From Streptomyces roseoverticillatus (GTDB taxonomy: Bacteria; Actinomycetota; Actinomycetes; Streptomycetales; Streptomycetaceae), in the NCBI RefSeq assembly GCF_000719265.1, contig NZ_JOFL01000009.1:124001-188000 (forward strand): DNA of 64,000 nt, written 5' to 3'. The notes beneath the pieces were generated by a model. The model was not told the origin of the DNA and made no database searches. It was given only the letters and a program-made list of their open reading frames with translations. Positions within the stretch are counted from its first letter, which is position 1. The number at the start of each line of letters is the position of its first letter. A program made the position numbers and the translations under genes. Below, one piece after another: positions 27,509-38,677 of the stretch.

Positions 27509-28704
27509 CCACCACCGGCGGTTACCGCGCCCGCCGCTACAGCCCCGAGCGCTCCGCCTGGGGCCGGCTGACCGCCCGCGACTCCGTCATGCGCCGCCTC
27601 GACTGGGTGATGGTCTGGGCCGCCCTCGCCCTCTCCGGCATCGGCACCCTCCTCGTCTACTCGGCCACGCGCAACCGCACCGAGCTCAACCAGGGCGACC
27701 CGTACTACTTCCTGCTCCGCAACATCCTCAACACCGGCATCGGCCTGGGCCTGGCCGTCGGCGCCGTCTGGGTCGGCCACCGCGCCCTGCGCGGCGCCGT
27801 CCCCATCCTCTACGTCATCTCCGTCCTGCTCACCGTCGCCGTCCTCACCCCGCTCGGCGCCACCATCAACGGCGCCAGGTCCTGGATCCAGCTCGGCGGC
27901 GGCTTCTCCCTGCAGCCCTCCGAATTCACCAAGATCACCATCGCGCTGGGCATGGCGATGCTGCTCTCCGCCAAGGTCGACGCCGGCGAGCGGCTCCACC
28001 CCGACCACCGCACCGTCGTCGAGGCCCTCGGCCTCGCCGCCCTGCCGATCGCCGTCATCCTGCTGATGCCCGACCTCGGCTCCGTGATGGTCCTCGTCGT
28101 CATCGTCCTCGCCGTGCTCCTGGCCTCCGGCGCGTCCAACCGCTGGGTCGCCGGCCTGCTCGGCACCGGCGTCCTCGGCTGCATCCTCATCTGGCAGCTC
28201 GGCGTCCTCGACGAGTACCAGATCAACCGCTTCGCCGCCTTCGCCAACCCCGCGCTCGACCCCTCCGGCGTCGGCTACAACACCAACCAGGCCCGCATCG
28301 CCATCGGCTCCGGCGGCCTCCTCGGCTCCGGCCTCTTCCACGGCTCCCAGACCACCGGCCAGTTCGTGCCCGAGCAGCAGACCGACTTCATCTTCACCGT
28401 CGCCGGCGAGGAGCTCGGCTTCGTCGGGGCGGGCGCGATCATCTTCCTCGTCGGCGTCGTCATCTGGCGCGCGTGCCGGATCGCCCGCGAGACCACCGAG
28501 CTCTACGGGACGATCGTGGCGGCCGGGATCATCGCCTGGTTCGCCTTCCAGTCGTTCGAGAACATCGGCATGACGCTGGGGATCATGCCGGTCACGGGGC
28601 TGCCGCTGCCGTTCGTGTCGTACGGGGGGTCGTCGATGTTCGCGGCGTGGATCGCGATCGGACTCCTGCAGTCGATCAAGGTCCAGCGACCGGTTTCGGC
28701 GTAG
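27505..28704 (+). CDS. rodA: RodA/FtsW/SpoVE-family peptidoglycan polymerase
   Basis: SEDS glycosyltransferase polymerising lipid II, partner of PBP2. It has 399 residues and about ten membrane spans. SEDS signatures are 'GARSWIQLGG', 'LQPSEFTKI' (conserved around residue 134), 'PDLGSVMV' (about 190) and the final 'MPVTGLPLPFVSYGGSS' (about 360). Start GTG 27505 overlaps the pbp2 stop by four bases; a longer frame upstream lies inside pbp2 and is not real. It is the last gene of the mre cluster (Sfr in S. coelicolor nomenclature, from memory). Confidence 0.94.
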   Translation: MTTTGGYRARRYSPERSAWGRLTARDSVMRRLDWVMVWAALALSGIGTLLVYSATRNRTELNQGDPYYFLLRNILNTGIGLGLAVGAVWVGHRALRGAVPILYVISVLLTVAVLTPLGATINGARSWIQLGGGFSLQPSEFTKITIALGMAMLLSAKVDAGERLHPDHRTVVEALGLAALPIAVILLMPDLGSVMVLVVIVLAVLLASGASNRWVAGLLGTGVLGCILIWQLGVLDEYQINRFAAFANPALDPSGVGYNTNQARIAIGSGGLLGSGLFHGSQTTGQFVPEQQTDFIFTVAGEELGFVGAGAIIFLVGVVIWRACRIARETTELYGTIVAAGIIAWFAFQSFENIGMTLGIMPVTGLPLPFVSYGGSSMFAAWIAIGLLQSIKVQRPVSA

Positions 28705-28769
28705 AACCGGCCCGGGGCGCGTCGGCCCGGGTGGCCGGACATTCCACCGGACGCTCGCCGCGGGGGGTT

Positions 28770-28796
28770 GCCCGCCGTGGCGGCGGGCTTGTTCTT
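28770..28796 (+). terminator. Terminator of the mre operon
   Basis: An 8-bp perfect GC stem (28770-28777 with 28781-28788) and a TGG loop, followed by TTGTTCTT. It is the only strong hairpin in the 230-bp gap before the CHAD gene. Confidence 0.72.
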
Positions 28797-28934
28797 CGCG
28801 CCGCAACGGCACGGCCGCGATGTTTCTTCCGCCGCAGCAGTGAGCAACCACCACGTCGTGGACCGGCGGTGCCGGACCCGCCCGCGGCGTGAAAAGGGCT
28901 GCCCCCTGGGGCACAAGCGCACTACATTCGCCTT

Positions 28935-30488
28935 ATGGCGGACACTCTGCGCGAGGTCGAGCGGAAGTACGAAGCCGACACCCCCGCGGCAGCGGCCTCG
29001 CTGCCCGACCTGAGCCGGGTCGCCGGCGTCGCGGCCGTCACCGGCGAGGGACCGCACAAACTCGACGCCGTCTACTACGACACCGCGGACCGGCGCCTCG
29101 CCGCGGCCGGCATCACCCTGCGCCGCCGCACCGGGGGCTCCGACGAGGGCTGGCACCTCAAGCTCCCCGTCGCCCCGGGCGTGCGGGACGAGATCCGGGC
29201 GCCCCTCTCGCCGGACGTGCCGCGGGCCCTCGCCGCCCTCGTCCGGGCCCGCGTCCGGCACGTCCCGCTCGTGCCCCTCGTCCGCATCCGCTCCCGCCGC
29301 ACGATCAGCCGGCTCCTCGACGCACAGGGCACGCTCCTCGCCGAGGCCAGCGCCGACAAGGTCAGGGCCGACCGGCTCGGCGACGGCGGCCGCAGCGCCC
29401 GCTGGACCGAGTTCGAGGTCGAACTCGGCGGCGGCACCGACCCCGCCTTCCTCGACGCCGTCGAGAAGCGCCTCCGCAAGGAGGGCCTGCACCCCTCCGA
29501 CGCGCCGTCGAAGCTGGCCAGGGCGCTGCAGGAGACGGCCGGCAAGAAGAAGGCGGAAGAGAAGAAGGCGGCAGAGAAGAAGACGGAAACGGACCGCGGG
29601 CCCGCCACCGCCGGCGACCACGTCCTCGCCTACGTACGGCAGCAGACCGACGCCCTCCTCGCCTACGACACCGCCGTCCGCCGCGACGCCGAGGACTCCG
29701 TCCACCAGATGCGCGTCGCCACGCGCCGCCTGCGCAGCGTCTTCCGCTCGTACGGCGACGTCCTGGACCGCAAGGTCACCGACCCGCTCGGCGCGGAACT
29801 GAAGTGGCTCGCCGAGGAGCTCGGCGCGGACCGGGACCGCGAGGTCGTCACCGCCCGTCTGAAGGACAGCCTCGCCGGGCTGCCGGGCACGCTCGCCCTC
29901 GGGCCCGTCCGCGCCCGGCTGCGGATCTACGCCGCGGGCCGTGCCAGGGGCTCCCGCAAGCGCGTCCTCGCCCTCCTCGACGGCGAGCGCTACCTCGCCC
30001 TCCTCGACGCGCTCGACGCCCTCCTCGCCGGCCCGCCGCTGCGGCGGGCCGCCGCCCTGCCCGCGCCGGAGGTCCTGGCCGGGGCCGTCCTGCACGACTA
30101 CGAGCGGCTGGCGGGCCGCGTCGAGAAGGCCCTGGAAACCGGCCCCGGGACCGCGCGCGACACCGCCCTCCACGAGGCTCGCAAGGCGGCCAAGCGCGCC
30201 CGCTACGCCGCCGAGGCCGCTCGGCCGGCCCTCGGCAAGCCCGCCAAGCGCTTCACGTCCCGCATGAAGGACGTCCAGACGCTCCTCGGCGACCATCAGG
30301 ACAGCGTCATGACCCGGTCCGCCCTGCGCGCGCTCGCCGTCCGGTCCCACGCGGCGGGGGAGAGCACGTTCACACTGGGGCTGCTGTACGGGCGCGAGGA
30401 ACAGAGCGCGGCCCGGTACGAGCGGGAGCTGCCGGAGGTGTGGCGCGAGGCGTCCCGCAAGCGGTACCGGGCCGATCTGCGACCGTGA
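28935..30488 (+). CDS. CYTH and CHAD domain protein
   Basis: A 517-residue cytoplasmic protein. The N-terminal CYTH (triphosphate tunnel metalloenzyme) domain covers about residues 5-190 with the ExExK-type motif 'EVERKYE' at about 7-13, plus conserved basic and acidic strand residues. A Lys/Glu linker (about 195-215, 'KKKAEEKKAAEKK') leads to the C-terminal CHAD domain (about 225-510), a basic helical bundle with conserved His ('VHQMRVATRRLRS' and 'LLGDHQD') that binds polyphosphate. The family is linked to inorganic polyphosphate metabolism or granules; whether this one hydrolyses it is unknown. The ATG has TACATT 6 nt upstream and no Shine-Dalgarno, so it is probably leaderless. It stands alone. 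Confidence 0.92.
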   Translation: MADTLREVERKYEADTPAAAASLPDLSRVAGVAAVTGEGPHKLDAVYYDTADRRLAAAGITLRRRTGGSDEGWHLKLPVAPGVRDEIRAPLSPDVPRALAALVRARVRHVPLVPLVRIRSRRTISRLLDAQGTLLAEASADKVRADRLGDGGRSARWTEFEVELGGGTDPAFLDAVEKRLRKEGLHPSDAPSKLARALQETAGKKKAEEKKAAEKKTETDRGPATAGDHVLAYVRQQTDALLAYDTAVRRDAEDSVHQMRVATRRLRSVFRSYGDVLDRKVTDPLGAELKWLAEELGADRDREVVTARLKDSLAGLPGTLALGPVRARLRIYAAGRARGSRKRVLALLDGERYLALLDALDALLAGPPLRRAAALPAPEVLAGAVLHDYERLAGRVEKALETGPGTARDTALHEARKAAKRARYAAEAARPALGKPAKRFTSRMKDVQTLLGDHQDSVMTRSALRALAVRSHAAGESTFTLGLLYGREEQSAARYERELPEVWREASRKRYRADLRP

Positions 30489-30552
30489 GGGGCCGCTCCG
30501 CGGGCACGTTACCCTTGAGGGTCACCCCCTTCCGCTCATGAGAGACATTGCG

Positions 30553-32478
<1,926 letters not shown>

Positions 32479-32492
32479 GAACGTTTGTTCGA

Positions 32493-32525
32493 GCGGGGGC
32501 CCTGCCGGGTTGGCAGGGCCCCCGC
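32493..32525 (+). terminator. Hairpin between the TIGR03960 and TIGR03936 genes
   Basis: A perfect 14-bp stem (32493-32506 with 32512-32525) and a GGGTT loop. There is no T-tract. It ends 51 nt before the downstream CTG start and could reduce readthrough into the second gene, which may then use TACTCT/TAGGTA motifs at 32532-32542. Confidence 0.75.
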
Positions 32526-32576
32526 GGCACGTACTCTAGGTAGCAGTACGACCGCACTCACGAAGGAATCAGACCA

Positions 32577-33404
32577 CTGGGCAAGCGACAGCCCGAAGGC
32601 CCGCCGCCCGCACCCGCGGTGCAGCGCATCCGCCTGCGCTACACCAAGCGCGGCCGCCTCCGGTTCACCAGCCACCGTGATTTCCAGCGCGCCTTCGAGC
32701 GGGCCCTGCGCCGGGCCGAGGTCCCCATGGCCTACTCGGCGGGGTTCACCCCGCACCCGAAGGTGTCGTACGCCAATGCCGCACCCACCGGCACGGGCAG
32801 CGAGGCCGAGTACCTGGAGATCCAGCTCGCCGAGGTCCGCGAGGTCGAACAGCTGCGCAAGCTGCTCGACGAGTCCCTGCCCGCCGGGCTGGACATCACG
32901 GACGCCGTCGAGGCACGGACGTCCTCCTTCGCCGAGCGGCTGGAGGCCTCCGTCTGGGAGCTGCGGCTGGACGGCGTGGAGCCCGCGGACGCCGAGCGCG
33001 CCGTGGCGGCGTTCCTCGCGGCCGGGCAGGTGGACGTCCAGCGCCGCACCAAAAATGGGTTGCGGACCTTCGACGCACGTGGCGCCGTGGTCCGGCTCGA
33101 GGCGCGGGACGCCGCGGCCGATAGGCCCGGCGACGGTCCCTGTGCGATACTGCGGCTGGTTGTTCGGCATGCCACACCCGCCGTTCGACCCGACGACGTC
33201 CTGTCCGGTCTCCGCGCTACGGCCGACCTGGCGCCGCCGGTCCCCGCTGCGGTGACCAGGCTGGCGCAGGGGCTGCTCGATGAGGAGTCCGGCACGGTGA
33301 CCGACCCGCTCGCGCCCGACCGCGATGCCGCCCCGGCCTTCCCCACCACGGCCGCCGGGCCGAGCCCCGCCGGCGGCGCGCAGGTGCCGGAAGGTTCCGC
33401 GTAA
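32577..33404 (+). CDS. TIGR03936-family radical SAM-associated protein, probable CTG start
   Basis: A protein of about 275 residues with the DUF2344/TIGR03936 fold ('RLRYTKRGRLRFTSHRDFQRAFERALRRAEVPMAYSAGF' spans about residues 18-56, shown in parts: RLRYTKRGRLRF, SHRDFQRAFERAL, PMAYSAGFTPHPK). It works with the upstream TIGR03960 protein by gene linkage; the reaction is unknown. The C-terminal 60 residues are disordered Pro/Ala-rich. No ATG, GTG or TTG with a ribosome site exists upstream of GTG 32619; the CTG at 32577 has GAAGGA nine bases before it and the intervening 14 codons have normal GC-rich third positions (LGKRQPEGPPPAPA). I therefore place the start at CTG 32577, with 32619 as the fallback. 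Confidence 0.8.
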   Translation: MGKRQPEGPPPAPAVQRIRLRYTKRGRLRFTSHRDFQRAFERALRRAEVPMAYSAGFTPHPKVSYANAAPTGTGSEAEYLEIQLAEVREVEQLRKLLDESLPAGLDITDAVEARTSSFAERLEASVWELRLDGVEPADAERAVAAFLAAGQVDVQRRTKNGLRTFDARGAVVRLEARDAAADRPGDGPCAILRLVVRHATPAVRPDDVLSGLRATADLAPPVPAAVTRLAQGLLDEESGTVTDPLAPDRDAAPAFPTTAAGPSPAGGAQVPEGSA

Positions 33405-33628
33405 GGACGGCCGTCGAAGCGCCGCCGGACACCAGGGAGCCACCCGGTGCGGCAGGCGCACTGACCAGGAGACTTTCGCCGGTCCCGAGGACATGGTTCG
33501 GGCCCGGCGAGCGAGACGACAGCTCCCGTGCGGCGACCGCGCCCCGGACGGCGGTACCGCGCTCATCACGCGGACCGGCGGGCCGGAACCGGCGCGGCGC
33601 CCGGGAGCGTGACGGGAGAACCGCCCGC

Positions 33629-36600
33629 ATGCTCGAATCCATTGAGCCCGCTGAGCCCGGCCCTGCCGGGACCGAATCCGACAACAACAGCCCCAGCGAC
33701 ACGCTGCCGGCACGTCGCCGCCGCCGTGCGGCCTCCCGCCCCGCGGGCCCGCCGGCCGGGGCCGCCGAGGCCCCCGAGGCCGCCGCACCCGCTGCCCCGG
33801 CCGCCGCGCCGGAGGCCGGGGCCCCGGCCGCTCCTTCGACGCCCGCGCGCCCGCGCCGCCGTGCCACCCGCAAGGCCACGGCCTCCACCGGCGCCCCCAA
33901 GGTCGCCGAGCCCGCCGTGGAGACCGCCCCCGAGGTGGCCGAGTCCCCGCAGCCCGTCGCCCTGACCGCCGAGCCCGTCGAGGAGCCCGCCGTGGAGCCC
34001 GCTCCCCGTACCCGCCGCCGTGCCACCCGTAAGGCCACCGCCCCCGCCGGCGCCCCGAAGGGCGCCGAGGCCGTCGTCGAGCCGCTCGAGCCGGCCGTCG
34101 CCGCCGCCGTCGCGGAGGAGGCCGAAGAGGCCGAGGAGCCGCAGGAGGCTCCGGCCGCCCCGGCCCGTCCGCGCCGTCGCGCCGTGCGTCGTGCTTCCGC
34201 TCCGGCGGGTGCGCCGCAGGCCGAGGCCGTGACGGAGGCCGCTGCCGAGCCCGCTCCGGTTGCTGAGGCCGCCCCTGAGGCCGCCGAGACCGCCGCCCCG
34301 GCCCGTACGCGCCGCCGTGCCGTGCGCCGCGCTTCCGCCCCGGCCGGTGCGCCGCAGGCCGCCGAGGCCGCTGTGGAGGCGCCCGCGCAGGCCGCCGCCC
34401 CGGTCGCCGCCGAGCCCGTGGCCGAGGAGCCGCAGGAGGCTCCGGCCGCTCCTGCCCGTCCGCGCCGTCGCGCCGTGCGTCGTGCTTCCGCTCCGGCGGG
34501 TGCGCCGCAGGCCGAGGCCGTGCCGGAGGCCGCTGCCGAGCCCGCTCCGGTTGCTGAGGCCGCCCCTGAGGCCGCCGAGACCGCCGCCCCGGCCCGTACG
34601 CGCCGTCGTGCCACCCGTAAGGCCACCGCCCCGGCGGGCGCCCCGCAGGCCGCCGAGCCGGCCGAGGCCGTCGCCGCCGAGCCGGTTGCCGAGCCCGTCA
34701 CCGAGGCCGAGGAGCAGGCTCCCGCCGAGCCCCGCGGCCGCCGTACCCGCCGCCGGGCCACCGCCCCCGCCGCGGCGCCCGCCGCCGCCGAGCAGCCCGC
34801 CGAGGCCGCCGCCGAGCCGGCTCCCGCCCGTTCGCGCTCGCGCCGTCGCGTCGCCGCCGGTGACGCCGAGCAGGCCGCCGCCGCCCTGGAGGCCGCGAAG
34901 GAGGCGAGCCGCGCCCGCGAGGCCGCCGAGGCCGCGCCGGAGGAGGCCGCCGCCCCCGCGCGGGGTCGCCGCCGTGCCGTGCGCCCCCCGACGGCCGTCT
35001 TCCAGGCGCCCGTCTTCACCGAGCCGATGTTCCAGACCCCGGAGACCGCCGCCGCTGCCGCTGCCGCGGCCGCCGTGGAGGAGCCGGCCGAGGCCGAGGA
35101 GGAGCGCGAGGAGCGCGTCGTCGCCGAGGCTCCGGCCGCCGGCCGCCGCCGTCGCCGCCGCCGCGGCGAGCCCGCCGAGGCCGAGCAGGCCGAGGCCGCA
35201 CCGGTCGCCGCCGAGGAGGAGCCGGAGGCCGAGCCCGAGGAGGCCGAGGCCGCCGCCGAGGACGAGGAGCAGGGCGAGCGCCCCTCCCGCCGCCGTCGCC
35301 GGGGTGGCCGTCGCCGCCGCCGTGGCGAGGCCGCCGAGGGCGAGACCGAGGAGGAGCCGGAGGCCGAGCCCGAGGAGGCCGCCGAGGCCCGCGAGGAGGA
35401 GCCCGAGGAGGACGAGGAGGCCGCAGGCCTGGGCACGGCCGGCAGCCGTCGCCGCCGTCGCCGCCGCCGTCGCACCGGTGAGGCCATCGAGACCGAGCCG
35501 GGCGCCGACGAGCCGGAGCGCACGGTCGTCAAGGTCCGCGAGCCCCGCAAGCGCGAGGAGCGCGAGCCCGGCACCGGCTTCGACGAGGTGCAGTCCATCA
35601 AGGGCTCGACCCGCATGGAGGCGAAGAAGCAGCGCCGCCGCGAGGGCCGCGAGCAGGGCCGCCGCCGCGTGCCGATCATCACCGAGGCCGAGTTCCTGGC
35701 CCGCCGCGAGGCCGTCGAGCGCGTGATGGTCGTCCGCCAGAGCGGCGAGCGCACCCAGATCGGCGTGCTGGAGGACAACGTCCTCGTCGAGCACTTCGTC
35801 AACAAGGAGCAGGCCACCAGCTACGTCGGCAACGTCTACCTGGGCAAGGTCCAGAACGTGCTGCCGTCGATGGAGGCCGCCTTCGTCGACATCGGCAAGG
35901 GCCGCAACGCCGTCCTGTACGCGGGCGAGGTCAACTTCGAGGCGCTCGGCATGGGCAACGGCCCGCGCCGCATCGAGACCGCGCTGAAGTCCGGCCAGTC
36001 CGTGCTCGTCCAGGTCACCAAGGACCCGATCGGGCACAAGGGCGCGCGTCTGACCAGCCAGGTCTCCCTCCCGGGCCGCTACCTCGTGTACGTGCCCGAG
36101 GGCTCGATGACCGGCATCAGCCGCAAGCTCCCCGACACCGAGCGGGCGCGCCTGAAGACCATCCTCAAGAAGATCGTCCCCGAGGACGCGGGCGTCATCG
36201 TGCGCACCGCCGCCGAGGGCGCGAGCGAGGACGAGCTGCGCCGCGACGTCGAGCGCCTGCAGGCGCAGTGGGAGGACATCCAGAAGAAGGCGAAGCAGAT
36301 CTCGACGAGCTCGCCGAGCCTGCTCTACGGCGAGCCGGACATGACCGTCCGCGTCGTCCGCGACATCTTCAACGAGGACTTCTCCAAGGTCATCGTCAGC
36401 GGTGACCAGGCCTGGGAGACCATCCACGGCTACGTCTCGCACGTCGCGCCCGACCTGGCCGACCGGCTGCAGAAGTGGACGTCGGACGTCGACGTCTTCG
36501 CCACGTACCGGATCGACGAGCAGCTGATGAAGGCGCTGGACCGCAAGGTCTGGCTGCCGAGCGGCGGATCGCTCGTGATCGACCGGACCGAGGCGATGGT

Positions 36601-37807
36601 CGTCGTCGACGTCAACACCGGCAAGTTCACCGGCCAGGGCGGCAACCTGGAGGAGACGGTCACCAGGAACAACCTGGAGGCGGCCGAGGAGATCGTGCGC
36701 CAGCTGCGGCTGCGCGACCTCGGTGGCATCATCGTGATCGACTTCATCGACATGGTGCTGGAGTCCAACCGGGACCTGGTGCTGCGGCGCCTGCTGGAGT
36801 GCCTGGGCCGTGACCGGACGAAGCACCAGGTCGCCGAGGTGACCTCGCTGGGTCTGGTCCAGATGACCCGCAAGCGGGTGGGCCAGGGCCTGCTGGAGTC
36901 CTTCTCCGAGGGCTGCGTGCACTGCAACGGCCGCGGCGTCATCGTCCACATGGACCAGCCGGCGTCGGTCGGCGGCGGTGGCGGCGGCAAGCGCGGCAAG
37001 AAGAAGGGCAAGGCCGGGCACGAGCACGTGCACGAGGCCGCCGCGGCTCCGGCCGCGGAGGAGGCCCCGTCGGCCGAGGAGGCCCCCGAGGCCGCCGAGG
37101 CGCCCGAGCTGGAGCCCGTCGCCGTCACCGAGGCCGAGCTTCAGCCGGCCGTCGGCGGTGACGAGGAGTGGTTCAGCAGCGCGTCCGAGGCGGAGGCCGC
37201 GGCCAAGCGCGGCGGCCGTACGCGCCGCCGGGCGACCCGCAAGGCGTCCGCTCCGGCGGGTGCGCCGCGGGTGGCCGAGGCTCCGGCCGAGGTCGTGGTG
37301 GAGGCGCCTGCGCCGGCCGCTGAGGCTGCTGCTGTCGCCGAGCCGGTCGAGGAGCCCGCGCCCGTCGCGGAGCCCGTGGAGGAGGCGGCTCCGGCCGCTC
37401 CCGCGCGGCCGCGCCGCCGGGTGACCCGCAGGGTCTCGGCTCCGGCGGGATCGCCGGCGGACGCCGAGGCGGCCGTCGTGGTCGTCCCGGCCGCGGCCGC
37501 GGCCGAGCCGGCAGCGGAGGCCCCCGAGGCCGCCGAGCCGGTCGCCGAGCCCGTCTCCGAGGGTGCCGAGGAGGCCGAGGCCGTGGCCCCGGCCAAGAAG
37601 ACCGCCCGCAAGACGGCCGCGAAGAAGACGGCTGCCAAGAAGGCTCCGGCGAAGAAGGCCGCCGCCAAGAAGACGGCGGCCAAGAAGACGACGACCGCGA
37701 AGAAGGCCACGGCCAAGAAGACCGCCACGAAGACGGCGGCCAAGAAGGCCCCGGCCAAGCGGACGACGAAGAAGGCGGCGGAAGCGGTGTCCTCCTCGGA
37801 GGACTGA
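33629..37807 (+). CDS. rne: Ribonuclease E/G family protein with repeat-rich arms
   Basis: Endoribonuclease of the RNase E/G family that starts mRNA decay and processes rRNA/tRNA precursors. It has 1392 residues. Residues 1 to about 660 are low-complexity: Ala/Pro/Glu runs alternating with Arg-rich boxes ('RRRAVRRASAPAGAPQ' and close variants, at least seven), then Arg/Glu blocks. The catalytic core covers about 675-1105: S1-like RNA-binding ('VGNVYLGKVQNVLPSMEAAFVDIG') and DNase I-like subdomain with the metal-binding Asp pair ('VVVDVNTG', 'IVIDFIDM'). The zinc-link 'CVHCNGRG' is at about 1099-1106. The tail (about 1110-1392) repeats the acidic/Arg boxes and ends in histone H1-like KKTA/KKAP repeats. 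Arms of this kind are typical of actinobacterial RNase E but unusually long here. Start ATG 33629, GGGAGAA upstream. Confidence 0.93.
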   Translation: MLESIEPAEPGPAGTESDNNSPSDTLPARRRRRAASRPAGPPAGAAEAPEAAAPAAPAAAPEAGAPAAPSTPARPRRRATRKATASTGAPKVAEPAVETAPEVAESPQPVALTAEPVEEPAVEPAPRTRRRATRKATAPAGAPKGAEAVVEPLEPAVAAAVAEEAEEAEEPQEAPAAPARPRRRAVRRASAPAGAPQAEAVTEAAAEPAPVAEAAPEAAETAAPARTRRRAVRRASAPAGAPQAAEAAVEAPAQAAAPVAAEPVAEEPQEAPAAPARPRRRAVRRASAPAGAPQAEAVPEAAAEPAPVAEAAPEAAETAAPARTRRRATRKATAPAGAPQAAEPAEAVAAEPVAEPVTEAEEQAPAEPRGRRTRRRATAPAAAPAAAEQPAEAAAEPAPARSRSRRRVAAGDAEQAAAALEAAKEASRAREAAEAAPEEAAAPARGRRRAVRPPTAVFQAPVFTEPMFQTPETAAAAAAAAAVEEPAEAEEEREERVVAEAPAAGRRRRRRRGEPAEAEQAEAAPVAAEEEPEAEPEEAEAAAEDEEQGERPSRRRRRGGRRRRRGEAAEGETEEEPEAEPEEAAEAREEEPEEDEEAAGLGTAGSRRRRRRRRRTGEAIETEPGADEPERTVVKVREPRKREEREPGTGFDEVQSIKGSTRMEAKKQRRREGREQGRRRVPIITEAEFLARREAVERVMVVRQSGERTQIGVLEDNVLVEHFVNKEQATSYVGNVYLGKVQNVLPSMEAAFVDIGKGRNAVLYAGEVNFEALGMGNGPRRIETALKSGQSVLVQVTKDPIGHKGARLTSQVSLPGRYLVYVPEGSMTGISRKLPDTERARLKTILKKIVPEDAGVIVRTAAEGASEDELRRDVERLQAQWEDIQKKAKQISTSSPSLLYGEPDMTVRVVRDIFNEDFSKVIVSGDQAWETIHGYVSHVAPDLADRLQKWTSDVDVFATYRIDEQLMKALDRKVWLPSGGSLVIDRTEAMVVVDVNTGKFTGQGGNLEETVTRNNLEAAEEIVRQLRLRDLGGIIVIDFIDMVLESNRDLVLRRLLECLGRDRTKHQVAEVTSLGLVQMTRKRVGQGLLESFSEGCVHCNGRGVIVHMDQPASVGGGGGGKRGKKKGKAGHEHVHEAAAAPAAEEAPSAEEAPEAAEAPELEPVAVTEAELQPAVGGDEEWFSSASEAEAAAKRGGRTRRRATRKASAPAGAPRVAEAPAEVVVEAPAPAAEAAAVAEPVEEPAPVAEPVEEAAPAAPARPRRRVTRRVSAPAGSPADAEAAVVVVPAAAAAEPAAEAPEAAEPVAEPVSEGAEEAEAVAPAKKTARKTAAKKTAAKKAPAKKAAAKKTAAKKTTTAKKATAKKTATKTAAKKAPAKRTTKKAAEAVSSSED
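34133..34605 (+). repeat. Direct duplication inside rne
   Basis: A 182-bp tract at 34133-34314 recurs at 34424-34605 (offset 291 bp, 97 codons) with three mismatches. The third-position identity means the duplication is recent or homogenised, not only selected at protein level. It encodes one acidic plus Arg-box unit. Confidence 0.85.
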
Positions 37808-37815
37808 GCAACGCT

Positions 37816-37869
37816 CCGGTGCGGCGGGAGGGGTGCGCTGAGCCCAGCGCGCGACTCCCGCCGCACCGG
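37816..37869 (+). terminator. Terminator of rne
   Basis: A perfect 15-bp outer stem (37816-37830 with 37855-37869) enclosing a second hairpin GCGCTG-AGCC-CAGCGC. There is no T-tract. It ends just 13 bp before the rplU promoter. Confidence 0.85.
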
Positions 37870-37881
37870 TGATCGGCCGGT

Positions 37882-37910
37882 TTGACCCGTTCGTCAAGGG
37901 CACGTAATCT
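37882..37910 (+). promoter_or_regulatory. Promoter of rplU-rpmA
   Basis: TTGACC (37882-37887) and TAATCT (37905-37910) with a 17-bp spacer, close to the housekeeping sigma HrdB consensus. The mRNA leader to the rplU GTG is about 148 nt, long enough for regulatory folding (not resolved by eye). Confidence 0.82.
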
Positions 37911-38064
37911 TGACGGTCGGTGTCTGTTACGGCACCACGCCACTGAGCAAACCCCTCCCGGCCCGCCGGGAGAGGCCGCTCGTCCACTCGGACAGTCACG
38001 GTCTCCGGCCCGTGCGAGCGGCTGGCATCAGAGGTCCCTTTACTAGCGAGAGAGTGAGATCCGC

Positions 38065-38385
38065 GTGTACGCAATCGTGCGTAGCGGCGGTCGCCAGCAC
38101 AAGGTTGCTGTCGGCGACATCGTCGAGGTTGACAAGATTTCCACCGGCAAGGTGGGCGACGCGGTCGAGCTCTCGACGCTGCTCGTCGTCGACGGCGAGA
38201 ACGTCACCAGCGACCCGTGGGTCCTGGCCGGCATCAAGGTCTCGGCCGAGATCGTCGACCACCACAAGGGTGCCAAGATCGACATCCTGAAGTACAAGAA
38301 CAAGACCGGTTACCGCAAGCGCATCGGTCACCGCCAGCAGTACACCGCGGTGAAGATCACCGGCATCCCCACGGCTGCGAAGTAA
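38065..38385 (+). CDS. rplU: 50S ribosomal protein L21
   Basis: Binds 23S rRNA and L20. It has 106 residues, the normal length, beginning (GTG) [20 protein letters not shown] and ending in the conserved basic '[17 protein letters not shown]'. The Shine-Dalgarno GAGAGAGTGAG is just upstream. It is the first gene of the rplU-rpmA pair; rpmA follows after 14 bp. The upstream promoter is strong and matches the housekeeping consensus. Confidence 0.98.
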   Translation: MYAIVRSGGRQHKVAVGDIVEVDKISTGKVGDAVELSTLLVVDGENVTSDPWVLAGIKVSAEIVDHHKGAKIDILKYKNKTGYRKRIGHRQQYTAVKITGIPTAAK

Positions 38386-38399
38386 GGGACTGAGGAGAC

Positions 38400-38654
38400 A
38401 TGGCACACAAGAAGGGCGCATCGTCCACCCGGAACGGTCGCGATTCCAACGCTCAGCGGCTCGGCGTGAAGCGCTTCGGCGGTCAGCTCGTCAACGCCGG
38501 TGAGATCCTGGTCCGCCAGCGCGGCACCCACTTCCACCCGGGCGCCGGTGTCGGTCGCGGCGGCGACGACACCCTGTTCGCGCTTGAGGCCGGTGCGGTG
38601 CAGTTCGGCACCCACCGTGGCCGCAAGGTCGTCAACATCGTTCCGGCTGCCTGA
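38400..38654 (+). CDS. rpmA: 50S ribosomal protein L27
   Basis: Its N-terminus reaches the peptidyl transferase centre. It has 84 residues starting [20 protein letters not shown], the standard form without the cleaved N-terminal extension of Firmicutes, then '[22 protein letters not shown]'. The GAGGA Shine-Dalgarno is 5-6 nt upstream. A large hairpin follows, then obg. Confidence 0.98.
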   Translation: MAHKKGASSTRNGRDSNAQRLGVKRFGGQLVNAGEILVRQRGTHFHPGAGVGRGGDDTLFALEAGAVQFGTHRGRKVVNIVPAA

Positions 38655-38677
38655 CCCAAGGCTTCCGTAGAGCGATA

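Noticed and set aside
34133..34605. CRISPR array
   Set aside because: The repeats are long in-frame protein repeats inside rne, not short spaced direct repeats with unique spacers.
37620..37807. Histone-like gene at the 3' end of rne
   Set aside because: The KKTA/KKAP repeats are in frame with RNase E and have no start of their own; they are its C-terminal tail.
33566..38074. A 1502-codon open frame on the minus strand opposite rne
   Set aside because: It is a shadow of the GC-rich, Arg/Ala-biased RNase E gene; the minus-strand product is low complexity Gly/Leu/Arg without any domain, and the plus-strand frame has clear catalytic motifs.
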